Shown: piece after piece, positions 7,265-15,182 of the stretch
Layout of the letters: each line of letters starts with the position of its first letter
Numbering within the stretch: position 1 is the stretch's first letter
Origin: Henriciella sp.
GTDB lineage: Bacteria > Pseudomonadota > Alphaproteobacteria > Caulobacterales > Hyphomonadaceae
Assembly (NCBI RefSeq): GCF_029937755.1
Contig: NZ_JAPYPG010000007.1
Location: forward strand, 62,001 to 126,000
Direction of reading: 5' to 3'
DNA: 64,000 nt
Made by a program: the position numbers and the translations under genes
The notes under the pieces: model-generated
Databases searched by the model: none
The model's input: the letters and a program-made list of their open reading frames with translations, nothing else
Told to the model about the DNA's origin: nothing

Positions 7265-8749
7265 ATGGCGTCTTCCATCTGGCCAAAATCGAGCAAAGCG
7301 CGGGTCGACCGGTCGCTGTCGGCCCACTCCGTCATGGGGCTGGTGATCAGCGCCGTGCTCTTCATTGTCTGCCTGAGCGGCGCAGTCGCCGTCTTCGAGG
7401 ACGAGATCGGCTGGTGGGAAAACCCGGTTTCCGAGCCGATCCAGACCGTCTCTCCTGAAACCGCTCAGGCCACAGCCGAAAGTGTCATCGCCGCCCAGCC
7501 GGAAACGACGCATCTCTATCTCTATCTCCCACGCTCGAACTGGCCGCGTTATGTTGCTGGCGGCGATGACGGACTTCAGACCGCAAACGCTTCCGGCGAT
7601 CTCACCGGCGAGTACGAGACGCCGTGGAACGACTTCCTCATCCACCTGCACTACTATCTCAACCTGCCGACCAGTTTTGGCATGATCATCGTCGCGATCC
7701 TTGGTGTGATGCTGGTGGCAATGGTTATTTCGGGCTTCCTCGCCCATCCGCGCATTTTTCGCGACGCGTTCCGCTTTCGCCGCAAGGGACAGCCACGGCT
7801 TGTCCAGGCGGACCTTCACAATCGTCTCAGCGTCTGGACCGCCCCGTTCACCATCATAGTGGCCGCAACCGGCGCGATGATCGGGCTTTTCTCAGTCGTC
7901 GCACTGGTCCTGGCCCAAACGAGTTTCGATGGCGATACGCGCGTTCTGGCAGAGGCCGTCTTCGGAACGGAGCCTGCGCCGGACGCCACGCCGGCGGAGT
8001 TGGCCAATATCGCCACAGCACTTGCCGCCATGCCGGAAATCGCCCCGGAAGCCGACCCATTCCTCGCCATCATTCATGACCCGGGCACAGCCGGTCAGCA
8101 CATCACTATCTATGGCGAGCATCATGACCGCCTGAGCTATGGCGAGACCTATGAATTCGACGGGGCCGGCACCTTCACCGGAACGGGCGGGAATACCGAT
8201 GGCACGGCTGGCCAGCAAATCGCCATGTCCACCTACCGGCTCCACTTCGGCGATTTTGGCGGGCTAGCGATGAAGCTCGCCTACTGGGTGTTCGGCGTGG
8301 CGCTGTGCATCATCATCGCTGCCGGTCTGAACATCTATTTCCTCAAGCGCGCCGAAAGCGGACGGCCAATGCCGCGCCTGGCATCGGCTTGGTCGGCGCT
8401 TGTCTGGGGGAGTCCTGCCCTCCTCGGCCTGACGCTGACAGTGAGCCTGCTTGGCCTTGGCGGCATAGGGCTGACGGCGGTCTTCTGGCTCGGTACGCTG
8501 GCGCTTTGCATCGGCGGTCTCTTCATTGCGGATGCGCAGCGGACAGGGCGCCTGTCCCGCCTCCTGCTGGTCGTGAGCCTTGCTGCGGGTATCATTGTGC
8601 ACATCGCCCGCTTCAGTGGCAGCTATGACAATCTTTACGTCCTGCTGGTGACCCTTGGTCTGGGCCTGACGGCCGTCGGCTTCATCGCCGCGTCCCTTGG
8701 ACTTCGGCCAAGCACCCAGCGAGTGCAGCCCAGCCGGGCCAACTCTTGA
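7265..8749 (+). CDS. PepSY-associated TM protein, probable ferric-siderophore reductase
   Basis: This 494-residue inner-membrane protein belongs to the PepSY-associated transmembrane family. The start at 7265 follows a strong GAGGGAGAGG. The diagnostic N-terminus is visible (SLSAHSVMGLVISAVLFIVCLSGAVAVFEDEI, residues 18-49): a helix with a conserved His, then the PepSY region. A second helix lies near residues 137-165, a third around 195-220, and a cluster of four to five helices fills the last 150 residues. Family members near siderophore receptors (PiuB/FiuB-like) are thought to reduce or process the imported ferric complex. It is the last gene of the iron operon. The reductase role is family knowledge, not proven here. 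Confidence 0.83.
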   Translation: MASSIWPKSSKARVDRSLSAHSVMGLVISAVLFIVCLSGAVAVFEDEIGWWENPVSEPIQTVSPETAQATAESVIAAQPETTHLYLYLPRSNWPRYVAGGDDGLQTANASGDLTGEYETPWNDFLIHLHYYLNLPTSFGMIIVAILGVMLVAMVISGFLAHPRIFRDAFRFRRKGQPRLVQADLHNRLSVWTAPFTIIVAATGAMIGLFSVVALVLAQTSFDGDTRVLAEAVFGTEPAPDATPAELANIATALAAMPEIAPEADPFLAIIHDPGTAGQHITIYGEHHDRLSYGETYEFDGAGTFTGTGGNTDGTAGQQIAMSTYRLHFGDFGGLAMKLAYWVFGVALCIIIAAGLNIYFLKRAESGRPMPRLASAWSALVWGSPALLGLTLTVSLLGLGGIGLTAVFWLGTLALCIGGLFIADAQRTGRLSRLLLVVSLAAGIIVHIARFSGSYDNLYVLLVTLGLGLTAVGFIAASLGLRPSTQRVQPSRANS

Positions 8750-8756
8750 AGCCCAC

Positions 8757-8789
8757 AAAAAAAGCGGAGCCGGTGAGACCGGCTCCGCT
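8757..8789 (-). terminator. Intrinsic terminator of the M3 peptidase gene
   Basis: There is a perfect 12-bp stem (8763-8774 with 8778-8789) with a 3-nt loop. Read on the minus strand it is followed directly by seven U (8763-8757). It lies 24 bp past the M3 peptidase stop codon. On the plus strand the hairpin lies 14 bp past the PepSY stop but lacks a downstream T-run, so it would terminate that operon only weakly. Confidence 0.85.
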
Positions 8790-8812
8790 CATGATTTCGC
8801 TGATGCCCCGAT

Positions 8813-11083
8813 TTATTCTCCGGGCGTCTCCGCGCCGGCACCGACATCCATATCCGTCGCTCCGGACGCTTCGCCCGGCACACCGAAACCACGATCACGC
8901 ATCAGCGCGTTGGTGTCCGGCGCGTGGCCGCGGAATTCCTTGTAGGCCTCTGACGGATCGATCGTATTGCCGACTGACAGGATCCACTTCTGGAATTTCG
9001 CCGCGGTTTCCTTGTCATAAGGGCCGCCCGCTTCCTCAAAAGCTTCCCAGGCATCGGCGCTGAACGTATCGGCCCAGAGATAGGCATAATAGCCGGCCGC
9101 ATAGCCTTCACCGGAGAAGACGTGTGCGAATTGGGGCATGCGGTGGCGCATCGGAAGCTCTTCCGGCATGCCAAGGCTGTCGAGCGTCTCGCGTTCAAAC
9201 GTATCTGCATCGAAGCCGGTGAAATCAGTCATCGTATGCAGTTTCATGTCCACCAGGGCGCTGGCGAGATACTCCGTCGTGTCGAAGCCCTGGCGCGCAT
9301 TGGCGGCGCGTTCGATCTTGTCGACCAGCTCCTGCGGGATCGGCTCGCCGGTTTCCACATGCAAGGCATAGCGCTGGAGCACTTCCGGTGTAGGCAGCCA
9401 GTTTTCGTGCACCTGGCTCGGGAACTCGACATAGTCGCGCGGCACCGCCGTCCCCGACAGGGATGGATAGGTGACGTTCGAGTTCAGGCCATGCAGGGCG
9501 TGGCCAAATTCGTGGAAAAGCGTGCTGGCGTCATCCCAGGAAATCAGGATCGGTTCGCCTTCGGCGCCTTCCACGAAATTCGAATTGTTGGACACGATCG
9601 GCGTGGTGTAGCCATTGATATTGTCCTGCGTGCGATACGCATTCATCCACGCGCCGGACCGCTTGCCCGAACGGGCATAGGGGTCGAAGTACCACAGGCC
9701 GACATGCTCGCCGTCGCGAAGCACTTCCCAGACACGAACGTCCTCATGGAAAACCGGTACATTGTCCACCGGCTGGAACTCGAAGCCGTAGAGTTCACCG
9801 GCCATCCAGAACATGCCTTCCCGAAGGTTCTCAAGCTGGAGGTATTGCTTCACCTCTTCGGAATCGAAATCGTATTCCGCCTGGCGGACCTTCTCGGCAT
9901 AGTAGCGATAGTCCCACGGCGCGATGGTGATGTCGGCGCCTTCAGCATCTGCGATCTCCTGCATCGCGGCGACTTCGGAATCGACCTTGGCCTTGGCAGC
10001 CGGCCAGACCTTCATCATCAGGTCCATCGCGGCGTCCGGCGTTTTGGCGACGGCTTTCTCGATCGACCAGGCCGCATAGTTGTCGTAGCCCAGCAGCGCC
10101 GAACGCTCGGCGCGCAGCTTCATGATGTCCGCGATGACCTGATTATTGTCATACGCGTCGCCATTGTCGCCGCGATTGTAATAGGTCCGCCAGACCTCCT
10201 CGCGCAGCGCACGGTTGTCGGAGTAGGTCAGGAACGGGTCCATGGAGGACCGGGTATTGAGGATGGCATAGTCGCCGCCCTCATTGTCCCGCGACCCCGC
10301 GGCCGACTTTGCAGCACTGATGACCGATTGCGGCAGACCGGAAAGCTCCTCCTCCGTTAGCCAGGTAACATAAGCCTCCTCGTCATGGAGGAGATTGTTG
10401 GAGAAGGTCGTGTAGAGTGAGGCGAGCTCCTGATTGATCTCCGCCACGCGGGACTTGTCGGCTTCGTCCAGGCCAGCTCCGGCACGGGTGAAGTCGGTAT
10501 AGTAATCCCAGACAAGACGCTGCTGTTCAGGCGTCAACGCGTCGAAATCCTCGCCATTGTAGATCGCATCGATGCGGGCGAAGAGGTCAGCGTTCTGGTA
10601 GAGGGAATCCTGGAAGGCGGCGAGCTTCGGAGCAACTTCACGCTGGACGGCCTGAACCTCCGGACCACTCAGATTCGACGCCCAGATGCCATAAACAGTG
10701 GACACGCGCATGATTTCTCCGGCGCCCTCCTCCAGTGGAAGGATCGTGTTCTCGAAGGTCGGTTCAGCGGTCTGTGAGACTGTCTCGTCGATGCCTTCCT
10801 GCGCGGTCTCAATGGCAGCTTCGAGCGCAGGCTGGAACATTGAGACCTCAACCTTGTCGAATGGTGGCACACCACCATAAGGCCCATCCCAGTCAGCCAG
10901 CAGGATCTTCCAGTCGGCGTCGGCCTTCATCTCAGCCATCTCGTTATCATCAGACGTATCAGCTGCAGACTGCCCTGCAGCGATCTGCGCCTCTCCTGAA
11001 TCGAGGCTGTCCTGCGTCGTGGTGCATGCGGCAACCGCCGTCAGGGCAAGCGCAGAGGCGCCAATGAATAGAGTGGACTTCAT
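8813..11083 (-). CDS. dcp: M3 family oligopeptidase (peptidyl-dipeptidase Dcp-like) lipoprotein
   Basis: This 756-residue zinc metallopeptidase of family M3 would trim oligopeptides. The catalytic motif HEFGH is at residues 524-528, followed by the expected downstream region with GHALHGLNSN and the third-ligand Glu in a helix containing DYVEFPSQVHENW. The N-terminus (MKSTLFIGASALALTAVAAC) is a lipoprotein signal with a lipobox, so it is anchored in the periplasm, unlike the cytoplasmic E. coli enzyme. Length agrees with Dcp (about 680-710) plus a 70-residue acidic linker. It is transcribed alone, convergent with the iron operon and divergent from the next receptor. Confidence 0.9.
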   Translation of the reverse strand: MKSTLFIGASALALTAVAACTTTQDSLDSGEAQIAAGQSAADTSDDNEMAEMKADADWKILLADWDGPYGGVPPFDKVEVSMFQPALEAAIETAQEGIDETVSQTAEPTFENTILPLEEGAGEIMRVSTVYGIWASNLSGPEVQAVQREVAPKLAAFQDSLYQNADLFARIDAIYNGEDFDALTPEQQRLVWDYYTDFTRAGAGLDEADKSRVAEINQELASLYTTFSNNLLHDEEAYVTWLTEEELSGLPQSVISAAKSAAGSRDNEGGDYAILNTRSSMDPFLTYSDNRALREEVWRTYYNRGDNGDAYDNNQVIADIMKLRAERSALLGYDNYAAWSIEKAVAKTPDAAMDLMMKVWPAAKAKVDSEVAAMQEIADAEGADITIAPWDYRYYAEKVRQAEYDFDSEEVKQYLQLENLREGMFWMAGELYGFEFQPVDNVPVFHEDVRVWEVLRDGEHVGLWYFDPYARSGKRSGAWMNAYRTQDNINGYTTPIVSNNSNFVEGAEGEPILISWDDASTLFHEFGHALHGLNSNVTYPSLSGTAVPRDYVEFPSQVHENWLPTPEVLQRYALHVETGEPIPQELVDKIERAANARQGFDTTEYLASALVDMKLHTMTDFTGFDADTFERETLDSLGMPEELPMRHRMPQFAHVFSGEGYAAGYYAYLWADTFSADAWEAFEEAGGPYDKETAAKFQKWILSVGNTIDPSEAYKEFRGHAPDTNALMRDRGFGVPGEASGATDMDVGAGAETPGE

Positions 11084-11499
11084 GGATCGAATCTCCCGGT
11101 CTGGATGCAGCGCCGGCGGGACAGATCACTGCCGGCGGGATGGTTTCATCAACAACTGTCAGGACGGAATAGCACCCGTTGGTCATGCGCGTCCAATGAC
11201 TTGCTGCCGCACGACGAAGTGACTGCCTCTCATACGCTTGGGTGCCGTGCGCTGCACGACTGGCGAATAAGGATCAATCAGGGGCCGCACCCGGCTTCTC
11301 CGCGAAGCCCCCCAGGATCGGCTACTAAACTGGTTAATGTCCAAGCATTCCTGCCCGCCCTCGCGCCACTCAGTTGAGGTCAAACCCGGTCCTCACTCCG
11401 CATGCCGAGTGTTATAAAACATTGATTTGAGGCTGTAGCCCCGCAGCAGTAACCCCTCCTCCGCTCCCTGACAAAGGAGTTCCACTAGAGGGGAAACCT
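11084..11499. other. Divergent intergenic region, 416 bp
   Basis: This is the gap between the divergently transcribed M3 peptidase and a TonB-dependent receptor, and must carry both promoters. I find no convincing gene, tRNA or riboswitch in it. An AT-rich patch (TTATAAAACATTGATTTGAGG near 11412-11432) and the ribosome site AGAGGGGAAACCT directly before the receptor start are the only features I can support. Confidence 0.5.
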
Positions 11500-13944
11500 A
11501 TGAAAAATAAATATGTCTATGCGACTGCGGTCGCAGCAATTGGCATGTCCAGCAACCTCCTAGCACTGGCACAAGATCAGCCTACGAACAAAATTGAAAA
11601 GGAATACAAGCTTGAACAGGTGCTCGTCACCACCCAGAAGCAGCAACAAACGCTGATTGATGTTCCGATCAACGTCTCGGTCGCCGATCAGGCGCTTATC
11701 GACAAACTCGGCGCCGATGACATTGAGGATCTGAGCAACTTTGTTCCAGGCCTTAACGTCCAGGCGCAAAGTTTGAACGCACCGAGCTATTCGCTGCGGG
11801 GCGTTGTTTCCGACAGCGGCACGCCGCGCGTCGCCCTCTTCCAGAACGGCGTCGCCATCGGCAATCCGGGTTACGGCAGCAATCTCGCCATTTACGACAT
11901 GGAACGCGTCGAAGTGGTCAAGGGCCCGCAAGCCACACTGTTCGGCCAGGGCGCTCTCGTGGGTGGTATCAACTTCATCCAGAACCATGCCTCGCTTGCT
12001 GGCAATGAGGGTGAACTGACGCTTGAAGGCGGTGACTACAGCTTCTTCCGTGGCGAGGGTCACTACAATTATGCCGTCAATGACACGCTCGCCTTCCGCC
12101 TTGCCGCACAGGTCAAACGGATGGATGGGTATGTGCCCAACACAGCTAACTCTCCTGACCTGATGGGGCAGGATACAACGGCCGCCCGCGCAGCCATGCG
12201 CTGGGCACCGACCTCCAGGCTCACCGCTGACCTGTGGGTGAATGTCCAGGAAGACGACTCAACCGGTACGCAGTTCACCTCTGGCTTCTTCCCTGTGAAT
12301 GGCCGCGTCGACCCGTTTGGGCCGACGGCGATGAATATCAATGCCGACCAGCCACGCGAGAAGCTCGGCAATGACCGCGATCTCTTCTACGTCACGGCCA
12401 ATGTCGAGTACGACCTGAACGACGCGTGGTCGCTCACCTCGCTGACCGACTATCGCAATCTCATCTCCAAGGAAGCATGGGACTCCGACGGGGCTGCCTT
12501 CAATCTGCTGCAATTCTACCAGGCGCGTAAGGCCAACACGTTCAGCCAGGAACTCCGCCTGAACTATGATGCCGGCGGGAAGCTTTCGGCCTTCTTCGGC
12601 GGCAATTACTTCACCATCAGCGGCAGGGACCGGCTGCTCTTCTCGACCGATGAGGCCTATGCCCAGTCACTGTTTGCACCTGACCTTGCTGCAGGCGCTG
12701 GTTTGACCGTCGAACAGGCGGCCTTCCTGCTTGCCCAGGCCGGCGTACCGGGTGGCGAGAACTTCGGAAGCTTCGACAATCCGCTGCAATACTCAGCGCT
12801 TGCCGCGCTTGTCCTGAACCAGCTCGTACCGCTCTATGGTGAGCATCTGGAACAGCAGATATCGACGGATGACCGCGACACGTATGACCTCTTCGGAGAC
12901 GTCACCTATGCCGTCACCGACCGGCTCGAGCTGACAGCGGGCCTGCGCTACACGAAGGAAGACCTTGCAGCCAGTACGGGCGGCACTGTTCTGAAATCAA
13001 ACCCCTTCCTCGGCGGTCTAAACGGCGTGACCCTTTCGCCAAGCCTCCTGCTCAGCGGCGATACACTCAACACACGCGTTTCGGCTTCGGAAGAGACCGA
13101 TGGCGCCTTCACCTGGCGTCTCAATGCCTCGTACCGCCTGTCGGACAATATCAATACCTGGCTTGCCTATGGCCGGGGCCGGCGCCCGGAAGTGCTTTCT
13201 GCCTCAGGGGCAAACTATGCTGTGATCGATGCGGAAACGCTGGACAATATCGAGGCGGGTCTTTTCGGCCGCTTCTTCGATGAGCGCCTACAGCTGACCA
13301 GCTCGATCTACTATGGTCAGTACAAGGATTTCCAAACGACGCGATTTGACCCGATCCAGGGCATTTTCATCACGGAGAATTCGGGCAATGCCACCCAGTA
13401 TGGCTTCGAGTTCGATGGGCAGGCCCTGCTCAGTGACAATGTCCGCCTGCTGGCCACCTACGCCTTCACACACTCAGAGTATGACGACGAGGACGACGAC
13501 GGCAATCCGCTCCAGTTCGCCGGCAATAGCTTCCGCCTGAGCCCGGAGCACAGCTTCTCGCTCGCTTCGGAAATCACCATCCCTGTCGGCCAGTACGGCG
13601 ATGTCTCCATTGTGCCCATCTACGTCTGGAAGGATGATCACTTCTTCGAAGACGACAATGGATACGACTATGTCGCCGACGGCAATGGCGGATTCGACCG
13701 TGTGCCCGAAATGTATCCTGATGGCACCGTTGTCCAAGAGTATCAGGAGGCCTATGGGATCGCCAATCTGCGCGGTGGTTTCGATGCCGCGGACGGGCGC
13801 TGGGGCGTCTACGCAGTTGGAGAGAACCTCTTTGATGAGGAATACCTGATCGACGTCGGCAATACCGGCGGCGCCTTCGGCCTTCACACTATCATTCGCG
13901 GCAAGCCGCAAATGTTCAAAGCCGGCGCCTATGTAAGGTTCTAG
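11500..13944 (+). CDS. TonB-dependent receptor
   Basis: This is an 814-residue outer-membrane TonB-dependent receptor of the large-substrate type common in Caulobacterales and sphingomonads. The signal peptide runs to about residue 25 (LLALAQ). A TonB-box-like EQVLVTTQKQQQTLIDVPI follows, then a plug domain with ERVEVVKGPQATLFGQGALVGG at about 145-167. The barrel ends at an aromatic C-terminus (KAGAYVRF). No carbohydrate or peptide enzyme lies in the same transcription unit, because a strong terminator follows, so the ligand is unknown. The next gene, a glycerophosphodiesterase, may be functionally linked but looks separately transcribed. Confidence 0.88.
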   Translation: MKNKYVYATAVAAIGMSSNLLALAQDQPTNKIEKEYKLEQVLVTTQKQQQTLIDVPINVSVADQALIDKLGADDIEDLSNFVPGLNVQAQSLNAPSYSLRGVVSDSGTPRVALFQNGVAIGNPGYGSNLAIYDMERVEVVKGPQATLFGQGALVGGINFIQNHASLAGNEGELTLEGGDYSFFRGEGHYNYAVNDTLAFRLAAQVKRMDGYVPNTANSPDLMGQDTTAARAAMRWAPTSRLTADLWVNVQEDDSTGTQFTSGFFPVNGRVDPFGPTAMNINADQPREKLGNDRDLFYVTANVEYDLNDAWSLTSLTDYRNLISKEAWDSDGAAFNLLQFYQARKANTFSQELRLNYDAGGKLSAFFGGNYFTISGRDRLLFSTDEAYAQSLFAPDLAAGAGLTVEQAAFLLAQAGVPGGENFGSFDNPLQYSALAALVLNQLVPLYGEHLEQQISTDDRDTYDLFGDVTYAVTDRLELTAGLRYTKEDLAASTGGTVLKSNPFLGGLNGVTLSPSLLLSGDTLNTRVSASEETDGAFTWRLNASYRLSDNINTWLAYGRGRRPEVLSASGANYAVIDAETLDNIEAGLFGRFFDERLQLTSSIYYGQYKDFQTTRFDPIQGIFITENSGNATQYGFEFDGQALLSDNVRLLATYAFTHSEYDDEDDDGNPLQFAGNSFRLSPEHSFSLASEITIPVGQYGDVSIVPIYVWKDDHFFEDDNGYDYVADGNGGFDRVPEMYPDGTVVQEYQEAYGIANLRGGFDAADGRWGVYAVGENLFDEEYLIDVGNTGGAFGLHTIIRGKPQMFKAGAYVRF

Positions 13945-13955
13945 CCCGGGCAACA

Positions 13956-13990
13956 CCCCCGGGGCGGGTTCGCCGCCCCGGGGGCTTTCA
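13956..13990 (+). terminator. Intrinsic terminator after the receptor gene
   Basis: There is a perfect 12-bp GC-only stem (13956-13967 with 13973-13984) with loop GTTCG, followed by CTTTCAATTC. It lies 11 bp past the receptor stop codon. The T-tract is short, but the stem is very stable. Confidence 0.75.
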
Positions 13991-14015
13991 ATTCATCTCC
14001 ACACGGATGACTTTC

Positions 14016-15038
14016 ATGAAAAAACTGATTGTGATCGCCTCTCTCGCCATGATGGCGTGCGCAGCCCCGACACCCACCGACTCCCAGATCGCTGGGCCAT
14101 CCTCTACCGAAACCAAAACGATGGGCTTCAGCACGCTAACGGGCGAACCGCCCATTATCATTGCGCATCGCGGCGCCAGTGGTCTCTATCCTGAACACAC
14201 CGCCAAGGCGTATCTGGCGGCAATGGAACAGGGCGCCGATTTCATCGAGCCCGATCTCGCCATGACCAAGGATGGCATCCTGATCGCAAGCCATGATGCC
14301 TACCTCTCGGACACGACCAACGTGGCTGACCATCCGGAATTCGCTGACCGGAAGGTCACACGCAAGACACCGCTCGGCGAGCGTGAGGACTGGTGGACGG
14401 ATGATTTTACCCTGGCCGAGATCAAGACCCTGAAGGCACGCCAGCGCGTCGCCGGCCGCAGCCAGGAATACAATGACCTGTACGACATTCTGACCTTCAA
14501 CGAAGTGCTGGACCTAGTCATCGCGCAAGATGCCGTTGGCCGGACTGTTGGTCTCCACATCGAAGCAAAGTGGCCGAGCTATTTCTCCTCGGTTGGTCTC
14601 GACATGGTCGATCCTATCCTTGAGGCCCTCGACCGCAAGGGCATCAGGGGGGCCGGTATCCCGGTCTATATCCAGTGTTTTGAACCTCAATTCCTTGAGC
14701 AGATGGCAGAGAAGAGTGACCTGCCGCTGATCCAGAATCTCGTCGGCCCGCCCTATGCGGCCCTACTGGGCATGGATCTCAAGCTCGAGGACATTCACAC
14801 AACCGGCGTTGGCGCAAACAAGACGCTAATTCTGTCCGAGGACGGATCAGTGACGGACTATGTGGACCGAGCCCACGAGCAGGGCCTTCTGGTTCATGTC
14901 TACACCGTGCGCGACGACGCACCGGCACCGGGCTTTGACAGCGCCGATGCGGAACTGAAGGCGCTTTTCGGCGCTGGCGTGGATGGCGTCTGGACCGACT
15001 ATCCCGCAACCGCGCTCAAGGTTCGCGACGGGGAATAA
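14016..15038 (+). CDS. Glycerophosphodiester phosphodiesterase lipoprotein
   Basis: This 340-residue GDPD-family enzyme (GlpQ-like) hydrolyses glycerophosphodiesters to glycerol-3-phosphate and an alcohol. The catalytic signature is clear: HRGASGLYPEHT at residues 51-62, then EPDLAMTKDG (metal ligands Glu78 and Asp80) and HD at 93-94. The N-terminus (MKKLIVIASLAMMAC) is a lipoprotein signal, so it acts in the periplasm. An ATG three codons earlier (14007) is possible; I prefer the MKK start because of the signal-peptide form. Length matches periplasmic GlpQ (about 330-360). It lies between two terminators and is probably monocistronic. Confidence 0.88.
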   Translation: MKKLIVIASLAMMACAAPTPTDSQIAGPSSTETKTMGFSTLTGEPPIIIAHRGASGLYPEHTAKAYLAAMEQGADFIEPDLAMTKDGILIASHDAYLSDTTNVADHPEFADRKVTRKTPLGEREDWWTDDFTLAEIKTLKARQRVAGRSQEYNDLYDILTFNEVLDLVIAQDAVGRTVGLHIEAKWPSYFSSVGLDMVDPILEALDRKGIRGAGIPVYIQCFEPQFLEQMAEKSDLPLIQNLVGPPYAALLGMDLKLEDIHTTGVGANKTLILSEDGSVTDYVDRAHEQGLLVHVYTVRDDAPAPGFDSADAELKALFGAGVDGVWTDYPATALKVRDGE

Positions 15039-15056
15039 GATCCCCTTTTCATTCTG

Positions 15057-15094
15057 GGTGCAGCCAGGCGCAAACTGTTCTGGTTGCACCTTTT
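15057..15094 (+). terminator. Intrinsic terminator after the phosphodiesterase gene
   Basis: A 9-bp stem (15057-15065 with 15082-15090, one G-U pair) with a 16-nt loop is followed by TTTT. It is positioned 18 bp past the stop codon. Confidence 0.65.
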
Positions 15095-15182
15095 GCAATA
15101 ATTGAAACCTTTCAACGCACCCCGTGTCGACAACAGGAACCGCCCCCCTTTAAGCTGTCAGAAATTGCTGATGGAGATGTGG

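Noticed and set aside
9122-10360. Long plus-strand frame of 412 codons opposite the M3 peptidase gene
   Set aside because: It is antisense to a gene with a clear HEFGH active site; its product is a low-complexity His/Arg/Gly mixture with no family resemblance, as expected for a shadow frame in GC-rich DNA.
11084-11499. Possible riboswitch (for example cobalamin) before the TonB receptor
   Set aside because: I looked for conserved boxes and a paired core in the 416-bp leader and found none that I could support.
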